Part shown: in pieces, positions 47,578-57,125 of the stretch
Layout of the letters: each line of letters begins with the position of its first letter
How positions within the stretch are numbered: the stretch's first letter is position 1
DNA from: Arthrobacter saudimassiliensis
Lineage (GTDB): Bacteria > Actinomycetota > Actinomycetes > Actinomycetales > Micrococcaceae
DNA length: 64,000 nt
Assembly: GCA_900016675.1 (NCBI GenBank)
Contig: LN483071.1
Coordinates: 682,001-746,000 of the forward strand
Direction: 5' to 3'
Notes under the pieces: generated by a model
The model's input: only the letters and a program-made list of their open reading frames with translations
What the model was told of the DNA's origin: nothing
Databases searched by the model: none
Program-made: the position numbers and the translations under genes

Positions 47578-49181
47578 GGCATGGCCCCCTCTCCCAGGAC
47601 GGCTTCGATGTACGGGGTACGCTCCAGCAGGTCCATGGCGGCATTGTCGCTGAGCTCGTAGAGCGGACCCGCGAAGACGGTCAGGGCGACGCCCAGGCCG
47701 ACCAGGCCCAGGGTGGCGCCGACCATGCTCTTGGGCAGCAGGGTGACGGCGTCGCGTCCGGAGAACCGGCCCCGGTCGTGGTCGGTGACCTCCGCCGAGC
47801 TGTTCAGGGTACGGCCGTCCGGGCCGACCGCCAGCAGGATCGGGTCCGGGTGCACCGCGTCCTCCGGGGTGCGCCAGAAGGCGCGGTTCCAGACCCGGGC
47901 CATGACCAGCAGGGTCAGCAGGCTGGTGACGGCGCCGGCGGCGACCAGTGCGTAGGCCAGCGGCGTGCCCAGGTCCACGCCGGCCTGCATCAGGCCGAGC
48001 TTGCCGAGGAAGCCGGAGAACGGCGGAATGCCGGCCAGGTTGATCGCCGGAACGAAGTACAGCACCGCCAGCAGCGGCGACAGCTTCGCCAGCCCGCCCA
48101 GGCGGTCCATGTTCGCCGTCCCGCCCCGGCGTTCAATCAGCCCGGTGACCAGGAACAGGCTGGTCTGCACGGTGATGTGGTGCACCACGTAGAACACGGC
48201 GGAGCCGATGCCGACCACGGAGGAGACCGCCAGGCCGAAGACCATGTAGCCGATGTGGCTGACCAGGGTGAACGAGAGCAGTCGCTTGATGTCGGTCTGC
48301 GCCAGCGCGCCGAGGATGCCCACCAGCATGGTCAGCCCCGCAACGACCATCAGCAGCGAGTTGATCCGGTCTCCCGGGAACAGCAGCGTCTCGGTGCGCA
48401 CCATGGCGTACACGCCGACCTTGGTCAGCAGGCCGGCGAACACCGCGGTCACCGGCGCCGGCGCCGTCGGGTAGGAGTCCGGCAGCCAGAAGGACAGCGG
48501 GAAGACGGCGGCCTTGATGCCGAACGCGACCAGCAGCATCACGTGCAGCACCATCTGGGTGTCCGGGTCCAGCTCGCCGAGCTTGAGCGCGAGGTCGGCC
48601 ATGTTGACCGTTCCGGTGGCGCCGTAGACCATCGCGATCGCGATCAGGAACAGCAGCGAGGAAACCACGCTGACGACCACGTAGGTGACGCCGGCCCGGA
48701 TCCGGGGCGTGGTTCCACCCAGCGTCATCAACACGTAGCTGGCGGTCAGCAGGATCTCGAAGCCCACGTAGAGGTTGAACAGGTCCCCGGCCAGGAAAGC
48801 GTTCGAGACGCCGGCAACCAGGATCAGGTAGGTGGGATGGAAGATCGAGATCGGTCCGTCTTCGTCGCCGTCGGTCATGCCCTGGCCGGTGGCGTAGATC
48901 AGCACGGCCAGGCTCACCGCGGAGGAGATCACCAGCATCATGGCGGAGAACTCGTCCACCACCATGGTGATGCCGAACGGCGGCAGCCAGCCGCCGAGGT
49001 TGACGGCCTGCGCGCCGGTCTCCCAGACCGAGGCCAGCAGCAGGCACTCCAGCAGCAGGGTCAGGCTGAGCAGGCTCACGCTGACGATCCGCTGGGAGCG
49101 CTGGTGGCGGATCAGCAGGAAGGTGACCGCGGCGCCGAAGATCGGCAGGACGACGGCGAGGGGGGCAAGGCTCGGACTCAT
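47574..49181 (-). CDS. mrpD: Na+/H+ antiporter subunit MrpD
   Basis: A 535-residue, about 14-helix subunit related to complex I NuoN/NuoM. Lysines and glutamates of the proton path occur in helices such as MVLHVMLLVAFGIKAAVFPLSFWLPDSYP. DIKRLLSFTLVSHIGYMVFG is the family motif. It overlaps its neighbours by 4 nt. Confidence 0.95.
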   Translation of the reverse strand: MSPSLAPLAVVLPIFGAAVTFLLIRHQRSQRIVSVSLLSLTLLLECLLLASVWETGAQAVNLGGWLPPFGITMVVDEFSAMMLVISSAVSLAVLIYATGQGMTDGDEDGPISIFHPTYLILVAGVSNAFLAGDLFNLYVGFEILLTASYVLMTLGGTTPRIRAGVTYVVVSVVSSLLFLIAIAMVYGATGTVNMADLALKLGELDPDTQMVLHVMLLVAFGIKAAVFPLSFWLPDSYPTAPAPVTAVFAGLLTKVGVYAMVRTETLLFPGDRINSLLMVVAGLTMLVGILGALAQTDIKRLLSFTLVSHIGYMVFGLAVSSVVGIGSAVFYVVHHITVQTSLFLVTGLIERRGGTANMDRLGGLAKLSPLLAVLYFVPAINLAGIPPFSGFLGKLGLMQAGVDLGTPLAYALVAAGAVTSLLTLLVMARVWNRAFWRTPEDAVHPDPILLAVGPDGRTLNSSAEVTDHDRGRFSGRDAVTLLPKSMVGATLGLVGLGVALTVFAGPLYELSDNAAMDLLERTPYIEAVLGEGAMP

Positions 49182-49666
49182 CGGCGGGCCTCTCCTGTCG
49201 TGTTCGGGTTGTCGACGCGCAGCGAACCGGGCGCTTCCTCGGCCTCTTCGGCCGGGGTGAACTCGGTGGTGTCCTCGGGCACGTCGGCGTCGTCCTCGGC
49301 GTCGAAGCTGGACTGGCTGGCAACGCGGCGGTCTTCGATGTCCACCTGGACCTCGTCCTGGCGGCCCAGGATCCAGGACCGGTAGACGATGCCCAGCATG
49401 AACGCCGTCACCGAGAAGGAGATGACGATCGAGGTCAGGATGAACGCCTGCGGCAACGGATCGTTGTAGGCCTCCGCGGGGGTGTCGGCGTTGAACAGCG
49501 GCGCCAGGCCCTCGTACCCGCCGGTGGTCAGCAGCAGCACGTTGGTCGCGTTGCCGAGCATGGACAGGCCGAGCACCACCCGGGTGAGGCTGCGCTCAAG
49601 CAGCAGGTAGATGCCGGCCGCGTACAGCGTTCCCATGATCAGCAGCAGGGTAAGGTTCACGCTCAT
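49178..49666 (-). CDS. mrpC: Na+/H+ antiporter subunit MrpC
   Basis: A 162-residue NuoK-like subunit with three helices (about 1-100; VLGLSMLGNATNVLLLTTGG). The remaining 50 residues form an acidic tail (DAEDDADVPEDTTE), an extension like that of MrpG. It overlaps mrpA and mrpD by 4 nt. Confidence 0.94.
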   Translation of the reverse strand: MSVNLTLLLIMGTLYAAGIYLLLERSLTRVVLGLSMLGNATNVLLLTTGGYEGLAPLFNADTPAEAYNDPLPQAFILTSIVISFSVTAFMLGIVYRSWILGRQDEVQVDIEDRRVASQSSFDAEDDADVPEDTTEFTPAEEAEEAPGSLRVDNPNTTGEARR

Positions 49667-52662
49667 CGGGCCACCTCCCCTTCGTTGACGAGCTGCGGTT
49701 CCGGCTCGACCAGTTGGCCGCCGGCGTCGTCGTCGTTGCCGTCTTCGCTGCGCTCGTCGATTTCGGAGCCCAGGCTGCGCAGGACGTCGAGCACCAGCCC
49801 GACGACCACCAGGTACACGCCGATGTCGAAGATGGTGCTGGTGACGAACTTGACGTCGCCGAAGACCGGCAGCGTGAACTCGAGGATCGCGCTCTGCAGC
49901 ACCTGTCCGCCCAGCAGCAGCGGGCCGGCGGCGGAGAGCGCGGCCAGGCCCAGGCCGCAGCCGAGCAGGGTGCCGGCGGAGACCGGGCTGGCTTCGGCCA
50001 GCTCGAACCGGCCGCCGGCGAGGTAGCGGATGGTCAGGGCCAGCCCCGCCATCAGGCCGCCTGCGAAGCCGCCGCCCGGCAGGTTGTGCCCGGCCAGCAG
50101 CAGGTAGACGGAGAAGATGATCACCGTGTGGAACAGCAGCCTGGTGACCACTTCGAAGATGATGGAGCGCCGCTCCGGTGCCAGCGTCCGGCCGGCCACG
50201 AGCCAGGGATTGCGGCGGACGGCGGAGAACTTGCGGGCCAGGGCGAGGGTCGCCTCGCGCCGCGGGCTAGCCAGCAGTTCACGCCCCCGGTCCACCGAGC
50301 CGGTGGCGATGTGCTCGGCCCGGCGGCGGCGGTCGCCGCGGCCGCGGACGAAGATCAGCGAGGCGATGCCGGTGGCGGCCATGGCCAGCACGGCGATCTC
50401 GCCGTAGGTGTCCCAGGCGCGGAGGTCCACGAGCGTGACGTTCACGATGTTGTAGCCGCCGCCGCCCTCATAGGCCAGCTGCGGGTACTCCAGCGAGATC
50501 GGCGCCGCGGTGCGGGCCGCCATCGCGGACATGGCGATGATGATCATGGTGACGCCGAACGCGATGCCCAGGGCGGCGCGCAGCGCGCGCTGGCCGACCG
50601 GCTCGCGCTTCCACATCCGTGCGGGCAGCGACCGCAGGGCGAGGACGAAGGCCACCAGGACGATGGTCTCCACCAGGGTCTGGGTCAGCGCCAGGTCCGG
50701 GGCGCCCTGCAGTGCGAACAGCAGCGCGAGCCCGTACCCGCAGACGCTGACCATCAGCACCGCCAGGAAGCGCTTGTTGGCCCGCGCCGCTCCGATGGCG
50801 CCGGCGGCGATGGCCAGGGCGATCACCACCTGCAGCGGGTTGTCGAACCAGTGGAACTCACCGAGGCCCGGAACGCCGCCGCGGAGCAGGATGATCGCCG
50901 GGGCGACCGTGGCCACGCTCAGGATCACGAACAGGTAGAAGGTCAGCGAACCGCGCTGGGTGCGGCCGGTGACCCACACGGCGACGTCGTCCAGCACGCC
51001 GATCAGGCCGCGGTAGGAGCGCTCGGCCTCCAGGGGGACGGCCAGGGCGCGCTGGGCGTGGAAGACCCGGTCACGCAGCAGGAACAGCACGACGCCGGCC
51101 GCGAGGGTCAGGGCGGTCAGTCCCAGGGCCGGGGTCCAGCCGTGCCACAGGGCCAGGTGCGTCTCGGGCCCGTCGGCCGGGAAGAGGCCCGCGTAGGAGG
51201 CGATGACCTTGTCCAGCGGGGCCGGCCACAGTCCGAAGAGCACGCTGGCCGCGGCCAGGAGTGCGGGGGCGGCCAGGAAGGCCGGGGAAACCCGCTTGAA
51301 GCCGATGGGTTCCACACCGGGCTTGGCTGCGAAGCCGCCCCACACGAACCGGGCGCTGTAGGCGAAGGTGAGGATGGAACCGGCCACGACGCCGATCAGC
51401 ATGAGCATCCCGACCGGGCCGGTCTCGGCGTAGTGGACGAACGTTTCGTACACCGATTCCTTGGCGACGTAGCCCAGCAGCGGGGGGACGCCGGCCATGG
51501 AGGCGGCGCCGAGGGCGGCCACCACGGCCAGCAGCGGGGCGGAGCGCCCGACGGCGGAGAGCTTGCGGATATCGCGGGTGCCGGACTGGTGGTCGATGAT
51601 GCCGACCACCAGGAACAGGGTGGCCTTGAAGAAGCCGTGGGCCACGAGCAGGCCGATGCCGGCCAGGGCGGCCTCCCGGGTGCCCAGGCCCGTGACGATG
51701 GTCAGGAAACCGAGCTGGCTCACCGTGCCGTAGGCCAGGATGAGCTTGAGGTCATGCTGGCGCAGCGCCCGCCAGCCGCCGAGCAGCATGGTGAGCAGGC
51801 CCAGGCCGAAGACCATGGGATGCCACAGCGGGGATTCCGCGAACCCCGGGGCGAGGCGGGCGACGAGGTAGATGCCGGCCTTGACCATGGCCGCGGCGTG
51901 CAGATACGCGCTGACCGGGGTGGGCGCCGCCATGGCGGCCGGCAGCCAGAAGTGGAAGGGGACCAGCGCCGACTTCGAGACGGCGCCGACCAGGATCAGT
52001 GCGACGGCGATATCGATCAGGGTTCCCCGGGCCAGCAGTTCGGGTGCGGCGGCGAGGATCTCGGAGATCCGGTACGTGCCGGCCGCCTGGCCCAGCATGA
52101 TCATGCCGACCAGCATGGTCAGCCCGCCGAAGGTGGTGACGATCAGCGCCTGCAGCGCGGCCCGGCGCGCCGAGAGGCGCTGCGACGCATAGCCGATCAG
52201 CAGGTAGGACAGGATTGTGGTGATTTCCCAGAAGATGAACAGCAGGATCAGGTCATCCGAGGTCACCAGGCCGAACATGGAGGCCGTGAAGGCCAGCAGC
52301 TGGGCGCCGAAGGAGCCCATCTTCGGGTCCTCCGGGCGGAAGTAGCGGGCGCAGTAGAACAGGACCAGCGCGCCGACGCCGAGGATGAGGATCGAGAGGA
52401 CCGCGGCAAGCGTGTCCATGCGGAACGCGAGTTCCACCCGCAGGTCGGGGATCCAGGGGATGGTCACGGCCGGCGGGGCGTTCGGCGCCCCGGATTCCAG
52501 CGATTGGTCGGCGCCCGTGTAGCTGGGGAACGTCGCCATCAGCCAGACGAAAGCGCCTGCCGGGACTGCGGCGAGGATGTAAAAGGCCGATCGGCCAAAC
52601 CAGCGGAAGAATACGGGCGCCGCCAATGCCACCGTGAACAGGACGGTGAGCACAACGAGCAC
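49663..52662 (-). CDS. mrpA: Na+/H+ antiporter subunit MrpA fused to MrpB
   Basis: A 999-residue antiporter subunit related to complex I NuoL. The N-terminal part holds the proton-channel helices (SAYLHAAAMVKAGIYLVARL, KLILAYGTVSQLGF). The C-terminal 180 residues are MrpB (LLAGHNLPGGGFAGGLMAGL), so A and B are one polypeptide and the operon is A/B-C-D-E-F-G. I chose GTG 52662, with GGGGAG 7 nt upstream; TTG 52677 would add five residues without better support. The complex exchanges Na+ for H+ in salt and alkali stress. Confidence 0.94.
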   Translation of the reverse strand: MLVVLTVLFTVALAAPVFFRWFGRSAFYILAAVPAGAFVWLMATFPSYTGADQSLESGAPNAPPAVTIPWIPDLRVELAFRMDTLAAVLSILILGVGALVLFYCARYFRPEDPKMGSFGAQLLAFTASMFGLVTSDDLILLFIFWEITTILSYLLIGYASQRLSARRAALQALIVTTFGGLTMLVGMIMLGQAAGTYRISEILAAAPELLARGTLIDIAVALILVGAVSKSALVPFHFWLPAAMAAPTPVSAYLHAAAMVKAGIYLVARLAPGFAESPLWHPMVFGLGLLTMLLGGWRALRQHDLKLILAYGTVSQLGFLTIVTGLGTREAALAGIGLLVAHGFFKATLFLVVGIIDHQSGTRDIRKLSAVGRSAPLLAVVAALGAASMAGVPPLLGYVAKESVYETFVHYAETGPVGMLMLIGVVAGSILTFAYSARFVWGGFAAKPGVEPIGFKRVSPAFLAAPALLAAASVLFGLWPAPLDKVIASYAGLFPADGPETHLALWHGWTPALGLTALTLAAGVVLFLLRDRVFHAQRALAVPLEAERSYRGLIGVLDDVAVWVTGRTQRGSLTFYLFVILSVATVAPAIILLRGGVPGLGEFHWFDNPLQVVIALAIAAGAIGAARANKRFLAVLMVSVCGYGLALLFALQGAPDLALTQTLVETIVLVAFVLALRSLPARMWKREPVGQRALRAALGIAFGVTMIIIAMSAMAARTAAPISLEYPQLAYEGGGGYNIVNVTLVDLRAWDTYGEIAVLAMAATGIASLIFVRGRGDRRRRAEHIATGSVDRGRELLASPRREATLALARKFSAVRRNPWLVAGRTLAPERRSIIFEVVTRLLFHTVIIFSVYLLLAGHNLPGGGFAGGLMAGLALTIRYLAGGRFELAEASPVSAGTLLGCGLGLAALSAAGPLLLGGQVLQSAILEFTLPVFGDVKFVTSTIFDIGVYLVVVGLVLDVLRSLGSEIDERSEDGNDDDAGGQLVEPEPQLVNEGEVAR

Positions 52663-52883
52663 TAGGTTTCTCCCCAATCTCTCTCTGGCGAGCGAGGTGT
52701 CGCGGCCGCTGCCACGGCCGTGCGGATATCAAGATGTCAAGGCGTTCCGGAGCAAAGCCCTTGGATCTATTCTACCCGGGGCATAAACATGGCCGTCACC
52801 AACAGCACATCCACAAGGCACAACGTGCCCCGGGGGCCGCGAAATTCCCGGCGGAAAAACCCCGCCGGCGTCCGCACTGCCGC

Positions 52884-52889
52884 TAGGCT
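52884..52889 (+). promoter_or_regulatory. -10 box, leaderless start of the MFS gene
   Basis: TAGGCT, 6 nt, then ATG at 52896. Confidence 0.6.
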
Positions 52890-52895
52890 CTGCCT

Positions 52896-54266
52896 ATGGT
52901 CTCCAAAGCAACAGGTCAGGGGCGCAGCGCCGCGCCCGCCTCGCCGCCCGTGCAGCGCCTCCGCGTCCTGGCCTGGGCCAGCTGGGACTGGGGCTCGGCG
53001 TCCTTCAACGCGGTCATGACCACCTTCGTGTTCACCGTGTACCTGACCAGCGACGCCTTCGGCGGCGAGGACCACGCCACCTCCGTGCTCAGCTTCGGCC
53101 TCGCGGCCGCCGGTTTCGCCGTCGCGCTCACCGCCCCGGTGGCCGGGCAGCGCTCGGACCTCGGCGGGCGGCGCCGGATGTGGCTGTCGGCCAACACGCT
53201 GGCGGTCTGCCTGCTCACCGGCCTCTGCTGGTTCGTCTACCCCTCCCCCGAGTACCTGCTGCTCGGCGTCGCGCTGATCTCCCTGGCCCACGTCTTCAGC
53301 GAGTTCGCCGCGGTGAACTACAACTCCATGCTCACCCAGGTCTCCACGCCGGCGACCATCGGCCGGGTGAGCGGTTTCGGCTGGGCCATGGGCTACGTGG
53401 GCGGCATCGCGGCCCTGGCGCTGGTCCTGGTCGGTTTCGTGAACCCCGACGTCGGCTGGTTCGGGGTGACCGCCGACGACGGACAGAACCTGCGCGCCGT
53501 CGCCCTGTTCTCCGCGGCCTGGTTCCTGGTCTTCGCCCTGCCGGTGATGTTCGCCGTGCCCGAGGTGCCGCGGCTGGAGCGCGCCGAACGCATGGGCATC
53601 GCCGCGTCCTACCGGCTGCTGTTCCGGCGCATCAAGGCGATCTACCGGACCAGCCCGCACACGATCTGGTTCCTGCTGGCCAGCGCCGTGTTCCGCGACG
53701 GGCTGGCCGCGGTGTTCACCTTCGGCGGCGTGATCGCCGCCGGAACGTTCGGCTGGGACCTCACGCAGGTGATCATGTTCGCGATCGCCGGCAACGTGGT
53801 TGCCGCCGTCGGCTCGGCCATCGGCGGCTTCCTCGACGACCGGGCCGGCCCCAAGGCCGTCATCGTCGCGTCCCTGATCGGCCTGCTGGTCAGCGGCGCC
53901 GCGGTCCTGGTGCTGGGCCCGCAGACGCACAGCTTCTTCGGCGCGGAGTGGAGCGGAGACACCACGTTCTGGGTCTTCGGCCTGCTGCTGTGCCTCTTCG
54001 TCGGCCCCGCCCAGTCCGCCTCGCGGGCCTTCCTGGCGCGGCTGGCCCCCGAGGGCGAGGAAGGTGAGCTGTTCGGCCTCTACGCCACCACCGGCCGTGC
54101 CGTCAGCTTCCTCTCGCCGGCGCTGTTCGGCGCCTGCATCGCCATCTTCGGCGCCCAGCGGTACGGCATCCTGGGCATCCTCATCGTCCTGGCCCTGGGG
54201 CTGGCGGCGCTGCTGCCGGTCAAGGCACCGGGCCGCACGCCGAAGGCCGAGGTGCCGCTGCCCTGA
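52896..54266 (+). CDS. MFS transporter, UMF1/Atg22-like
   Basis: A 456-residue, 12-helix major facilitator. WASWDWGSASFNAVMTTFVF matches the start of the UMF1 family related to yeast Atg22, an amino acid effluxer. VAGQRSDLGGRRRM is the loop 2-3 MFS motif. FAAVNYNSMLTQVSTPATIGRVSGFGWAMGYVGG is typical of the family. The bacterial substrate is unknown. It converges on dcd. Confidence 0.9.
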   Translation: MVSKATGQGRSAAPASPPVQRLRVLAWASWDWGSASFNAVMTTFVFTVYLTSDAFGGEDHATSVLSFGLAAAGFAVALTAPVAGQRSDLGGRRRMWLSANTLAVCLLTGLCWFVYPSPEYLLLGVALISLAHVFSEFAAVNYNSMLTQVSTPATIGRVSGFGWAMGYVGGIAALALVLVGFVNPDVGWFGVTADDGQNLRAVALFSAAWFLVFALPVMFAVPEVPRLERAERMGIAASYRLLFRRIKAIYRTSPHTIWFLLASAVFRDGLAAVFTFGGVIAAGTFGWDLTQVIMFAIAGNVVAAVGSAIGGFLDDRAGPKAVIVASLIGLLVSGAAVLVLGPQTHSFFGAEWSGDTTFWVFGLLLCLFVGPAQSASRAFLARLAPEGEEGELFGLYATTGRAVSFLSPALFGACIAIFGAQRYGILGILIVLALGLAALLPVKAPGRTPKAEVPLP

Positions 54267-54291
54267 CCGGCGGCCGGGACGCGGTGCCGGC

Positions 54292-54867
54292 CTAGACGAC
54301 GGTGCGGTGGAAGTTCAGGTGGCTGCGGGAGGCGGTGGGGCCGCGCTGGCCCTGGTAACGGTTGCCGTAGCGCTCGGACCCGTAGGCGTACTCGGCCGGC
54401 GATGAGAGCCGGAAGAAGCACAGCTGGCCGATCTTCGAGCCCGGCCAGAGCTTGATCGGCAGGGTGGCCATGTTGGACAGCTCCAGGGTGACATGCCCGG
54501 AGAAGCCCGGGTCGATGAAGCCCGCCGTGCTGTGCGTCAGCAGGCCCAGCCTGCCCAGGGAGGACTTGCCCTCCAGCCGGGCGGCGATGTCCTGGGGCAG
54601 GGTCACCGTCTCGAAGGTCGAACCCAGCACGAACTCTCCCGGATGCAGGATGAACGGCTCATCCGGGGCCACCTCCACCAGCCGGGTCAGGTCCGGCTGG
54701 TCCAGCGAGGGGTCGATGTGGGCGTACTTGTGGTTGTCGAAGAGCCGGAAGTAGCGGTCAATCCGCACGTCGACGCTGGAAGGCTGGACCATCTCGGGGT
54801 CGAAGGGGTCCAGGCCGATCCGCTCGGCGGCGATTTCGGCTCGGATGTCGCGGTCGGAAATCAGCAC
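54292..54867 (-). CDS. dcd: dCTP deaminase
   Basis: A 191-residue trimeric deaminase. [22 protein letters not shown], the substrate region [24 protein letters not shown] with the catalytic Glu, and [13 protein letters not shown] are all conserved. It yields dUTP; some actinobacterial homologues also hydrolyse dUTP to dUMP, which cannot be decided here. The start is GTG, leaderless after TATTTT. Confidence 0.96.
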   Translation of the reverse strand: MLISDRDIRAEIAAERIGLDPFDPEMVQPSSVDVRIDRYFRLFDNHKYAHIDPSLDQPDLTRLVEVAPDEPFILHPGEFVLGSTFETVTLPQDIAARLEGKSSLGRLGLLTHSTAGFIDPGFSGHVTLELSNMATLPIKLWPGSKIGQLCFFRLSSPAEYAYGSERYGNRYQGQRGPTASRSHLNFHRTVV

Positions 54868-54873
54868 CTTCTA

Positions 54874-54879
54874 AAAATA
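54874..54879 (-). promoter_or_regulatory. -10 box, leaderless GTG start of dcd
   Basis: On the minus strand TATTTT, 6 nt, then GTG at 54867. The bases before the GTG include a stop in the dcd frame, so no longer protein is possible from nearby. Confidence 0.6.
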
Positions 54880-55004
54880 ACGCATCGGCACCCGCCGGCC
54901 CGGCGCGCTGCCCGGGCCCGCGGACGGTTTCCTGGCCCCGCGCCGTCGGGCGGCGCGGTGTGGAAGACTGGGCTGCCATGGAAAACGATCCCAAGGAGGC
55001 CCCC

Positions 55005-55457
55005 ATGGACCTGTCCGTGCCGACCGGCAGCACGACCCCCGCAGGAGACGCACTGGAGGAGGCCATCGAGGCCGGCCGGGAGGGACGCCTCACCTCCCAG
55101 GAACTGCTCGGCGTGATCTGGACCGCCGAGATCCTCTCCGTCGGCCGGCTGGAGGAGGAAGGCAACCCTGACTCGTTCCAGGCCTTGGTGCTGAAGGCCC
55201 CCGACGGCGCCGCCCCGGTGGCCGCCACGTTCACCAAGGAGGAGCGCATCCCGGCGAAGATCCGCGATGCCGCCCCGGTCATCGTCCGTGCCTCCGGCCA
55301 GGCCACCATCCGCAGCATCGCGCCCGGCTACGGGCTCGCCATCAACCCCGGTTCCGACCTCGGCCTGGAGCTGGGCCCGGAGGGCGTGGAAGCCATCGTG
55401 CAGGCGGCCGAGCAGGCCGTGGAACGGGGCGCGGGCACCTCCGGCACCGACGCGTAA
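55005..55457 (+). CDS. SseB N-terminal domain family protein
   Basis: A 150-residue protein with the SseB-like N-terminal fold: ALEEAIEAGREGRLTSQELLGVIW, TFTKEERIPA and GYGLAINPGSDLGLELGPEGV. No signal peptide. Function unknown. In-frame ATGs at 54960, 54978 and 55005 exist; AAGGAGG lies exactly 5 nt before 55005, so I chose that one. The disordered C-terminus is short. Confidence 0.85.
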   Translation: MDLSVPTGSTTPAGDALEEAIEAGREGRLTSQELLGVIWTAEILSVGRLEEEGNPDSFQALVLKAPDGAAPVAATFTKEERIPAKIRDAAPVIVRASGQATIRSIAPGYGLAINPGSDLGLELGPEGVEAIVQAAEQAVERGAGTSGTDA

Positions 55458-55609
55458 CGGTCGGCTGCAGACTGCGGGCGGCGCACCCGGTTCCACCTGC
55501 TTTCCCCGGCAGGTTACATTTCCGTGCAGGTCAGGGCCTGATTCGCCCACCCTCCTTGCGGTGTCGGTGCCCGGGCCTAGTCTTGGACCCTCACCAGGAG
55601 GGCTGAACC

Positions 55610-56650
55610 GTGAAATGTGCAATCGTTCCCCCGTACGTACTGGCCCGGATCGCCGAGGCCCATCCCCGCCTCCCGGTGGCGGCCGACGCCGCCCGCCGGG
55701 CCCTGTCCGAACTGGAGCCGCTGAACCGGGCCCGGCGTGAGGCCGGCGGCTCCGCCGGTCCCCGCGGCGGCACGGCGGTGGCCGCCACGCTGCGCCGGCG
55801 GGTCAGCGACGCCGGGGGCCGCGAGGAGCTGCCCGGCGTGCCGGTGCGCGGCGAGGGGCACCCGCCCACGGGCGACCCCGCCGTCGACGAAGCCTACGAC
55901 GGGCTGGGCGCCTTCTATTCGTTCCTGGAGGCGGCGTACGGCCGCTCCTCACTGGACGGGGCCGGGTTCGGGCTGGATGCCACCGTCCACTACGGGCGCG
56001 AGTACGACAACGCCTTCTGGGAGGGCAGCCGCGTGGTCTTCGGCGACGGTGACGGCGAGGTGTTCAACCGCTTCACCGTGTCGCTGACCGTCATCGCGCA
56101 CGAGCTGGGACACGGGCTGGTCCAGTTCGCCTCTCCCCTGGACTACCAGGACCAGGCGGGGGCGCTCAACGAATCGCTCTGCGACGTCTTCGGCGTCCTG
56201 GCGGAGCAGTACGTGAGGCGGCAGGCAGCCGACGACGCCGCCTGGCTGGTGGGTGCCGGACTGTTCACCCCGGAGGTTTCGGGGACCGCCCTGCGCTCAC
56301 TCAAGGCTCCGGGCACCGCCTACGACGACGACGTGCTCGGCCGCGATCCGCAGCCGGCCACCATGGCCGGCTACGTGCAGACGTCCTCCGACCACGGCGG
56401 CGTCCACATCAATTCCGGCATTCCCAACCACGCGTTCTACCTGGCCGCGGCACGGCTGGGCGGCTTTGCCTGGGAGCGGGCGGGCCAGATCTGGTACGAC
56501 GCCCTGACCGAGCAGCAGCTGCCCCGGGACTGCACCTTCCCGGCCTTCGCTGCGGCCACGGTGGCCGCAGCGGAAAAGCGCTACGGCGTCGGGGCGGTTG
56601 AAACCTCTGCTGTGCAGGCCGCATGGGAAGCGGTTAACGTCATGGTATGA
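55610..56650 (+). CDS. Protealysin-like M4 metalloprotease without signal peptide
   Basis: A 346-residue thermolysin-family protease. The N-terminus MKCAIVPPYVLARIAEAH carries the PPY element of the short protealysin propeptide; no Sec signal exists. Zinc ligands are H164 and H168 (HELGH, catalytic E165) and E188 (NES). The catalytic His is in DHGGVHINSGI (H266). The propeptide is about 75-90 residues. The start is GTG with AGGAGGG at 7 nt, and TAGTCT (55578-55583) may be the -10. It overlaps the emfourin gene by 4 nt. Location may be cytoplasmic, as proposed for related enzymes. Confidence 0.92.
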   Translation: MKCAIVPPYVLARIAEAHPRLPVAADAARRALSELEPLNRARREAGGSAGPRGGTAVAATLRRRVSDAGGREELPGVPVRGEGHPPTGDPAVDEAYDGLGAFYSFLEAAYGRSSLDGAGFGLDATVHYGREYDNAFWEGSRVVFGDGDGEVFNRFTVSLTVIAHELGHGLVQFASPLDYQDQAGALNESLCDVFGVLAEQYVRRQAADDAAWLVGAGLFTPEVSGTALRSLKAPGTAYDDDVLGRDPQPATMAGYVQTSSDHGGVHINSGIPNHAFYLAAARLGGFAWERAGQIWYDALTEQQLPRDCTFPAFAAATVAAAEKRYGVGAVETSAVQAAWEAVNVMV

Positions 56651-56931
56651 GACTCACTGTCGTGCGCAGCGGCGGGCTGGCCGGGATGCGGCGGACATGG
56701 AGCGCGCAGCTCAGCTCCGAGGAGGCCGAGCAGCAGTGGCTGCCGTTGTTCCGGCACCCGCCGGGCGAGGCGGCGGACGCCGGCGCCGACCGGTTCACCT
56801 ATGAGATCTCCGTGGGACCCGCTGCCGTGACCATCCCCGAGGCCCGCCTCACCGGACCCTGGCGGGAGCTCGTGGAGCGTGCCCGGGCCGGCGACGGCGG
56901 CAGGCCGGGTGAGGGCGGCAGCCGGGGCTGA
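56647..56931 (+). CDS. Emfourin-like inhibitor of protealysin
   Basis: A 94-residue protein. MRLTVVRSGGLAGMRRTW is the typical start of the emfourin family (RSGG followed by an aromatic or basic strand), and FTYEISVGPAAVTIPEARL is the second conserved block. Emfourin from Serratia is a slow, tight inhibitor of protealysin, encoded in the same operon. Overlap of 4 nt with the protease here is the same arrangement. Inhibition is inferred from the family. Confidence 0.85.
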   Translation: MRLTVVRSGGLAGMRRTWSAQLSSEEAEQQWLPLFRHPPGEAADAGADRFTYEISVGPAAVTIPEARLTGPWRELVERARAGDGGRPGEGGSRG

Positions 56932-57036
56932 GGAGCCCGCCGGCACCGTCGGTGACGCACCCCGGCCGGGCGGTTCGCCGACTGCCCGTGCTTGCATGTA
57001 AAGTAGGGTCCGTTGCCGCGCCAGGGGCGCGGCGGC

Positions 57037-57107
57037 GCGGGCGTAGCTCAATGGTAGAGCGCTAGCTTCCCAAGCTCGATACGCGGGTTCGATTCCCGTC
57101 GCCCGCT
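57037..57107 (+). tRNA. tRNA-Gly (anticodon CCC)
   Basis: A 71-nt cloverleaf. Acceptor GCGGGCG pairs with CGCCCGC, discriminator T, no CCA encoded. The D-arm is GCTC-AATGGTA-GAGC, the anticodon loop TTCCCAA (CCC), and the T-arm GCGGG-TTCGATT-CCCGT. The anticodon stem CTAGC/GCTCG has a T-C mismatch at its second pair (28-42). Confidence 0.93.
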
Positions 57108-57125
57108 CGGTTCCGGCTCCGGCCG

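Noticed and set aside
49714-52665. Open frame of 983 codons opposite mrpA
   Set aside because: Same artefact; the sequence is an unstructured Gly/Gln/Asp/Glu-rich translation with no start signal.
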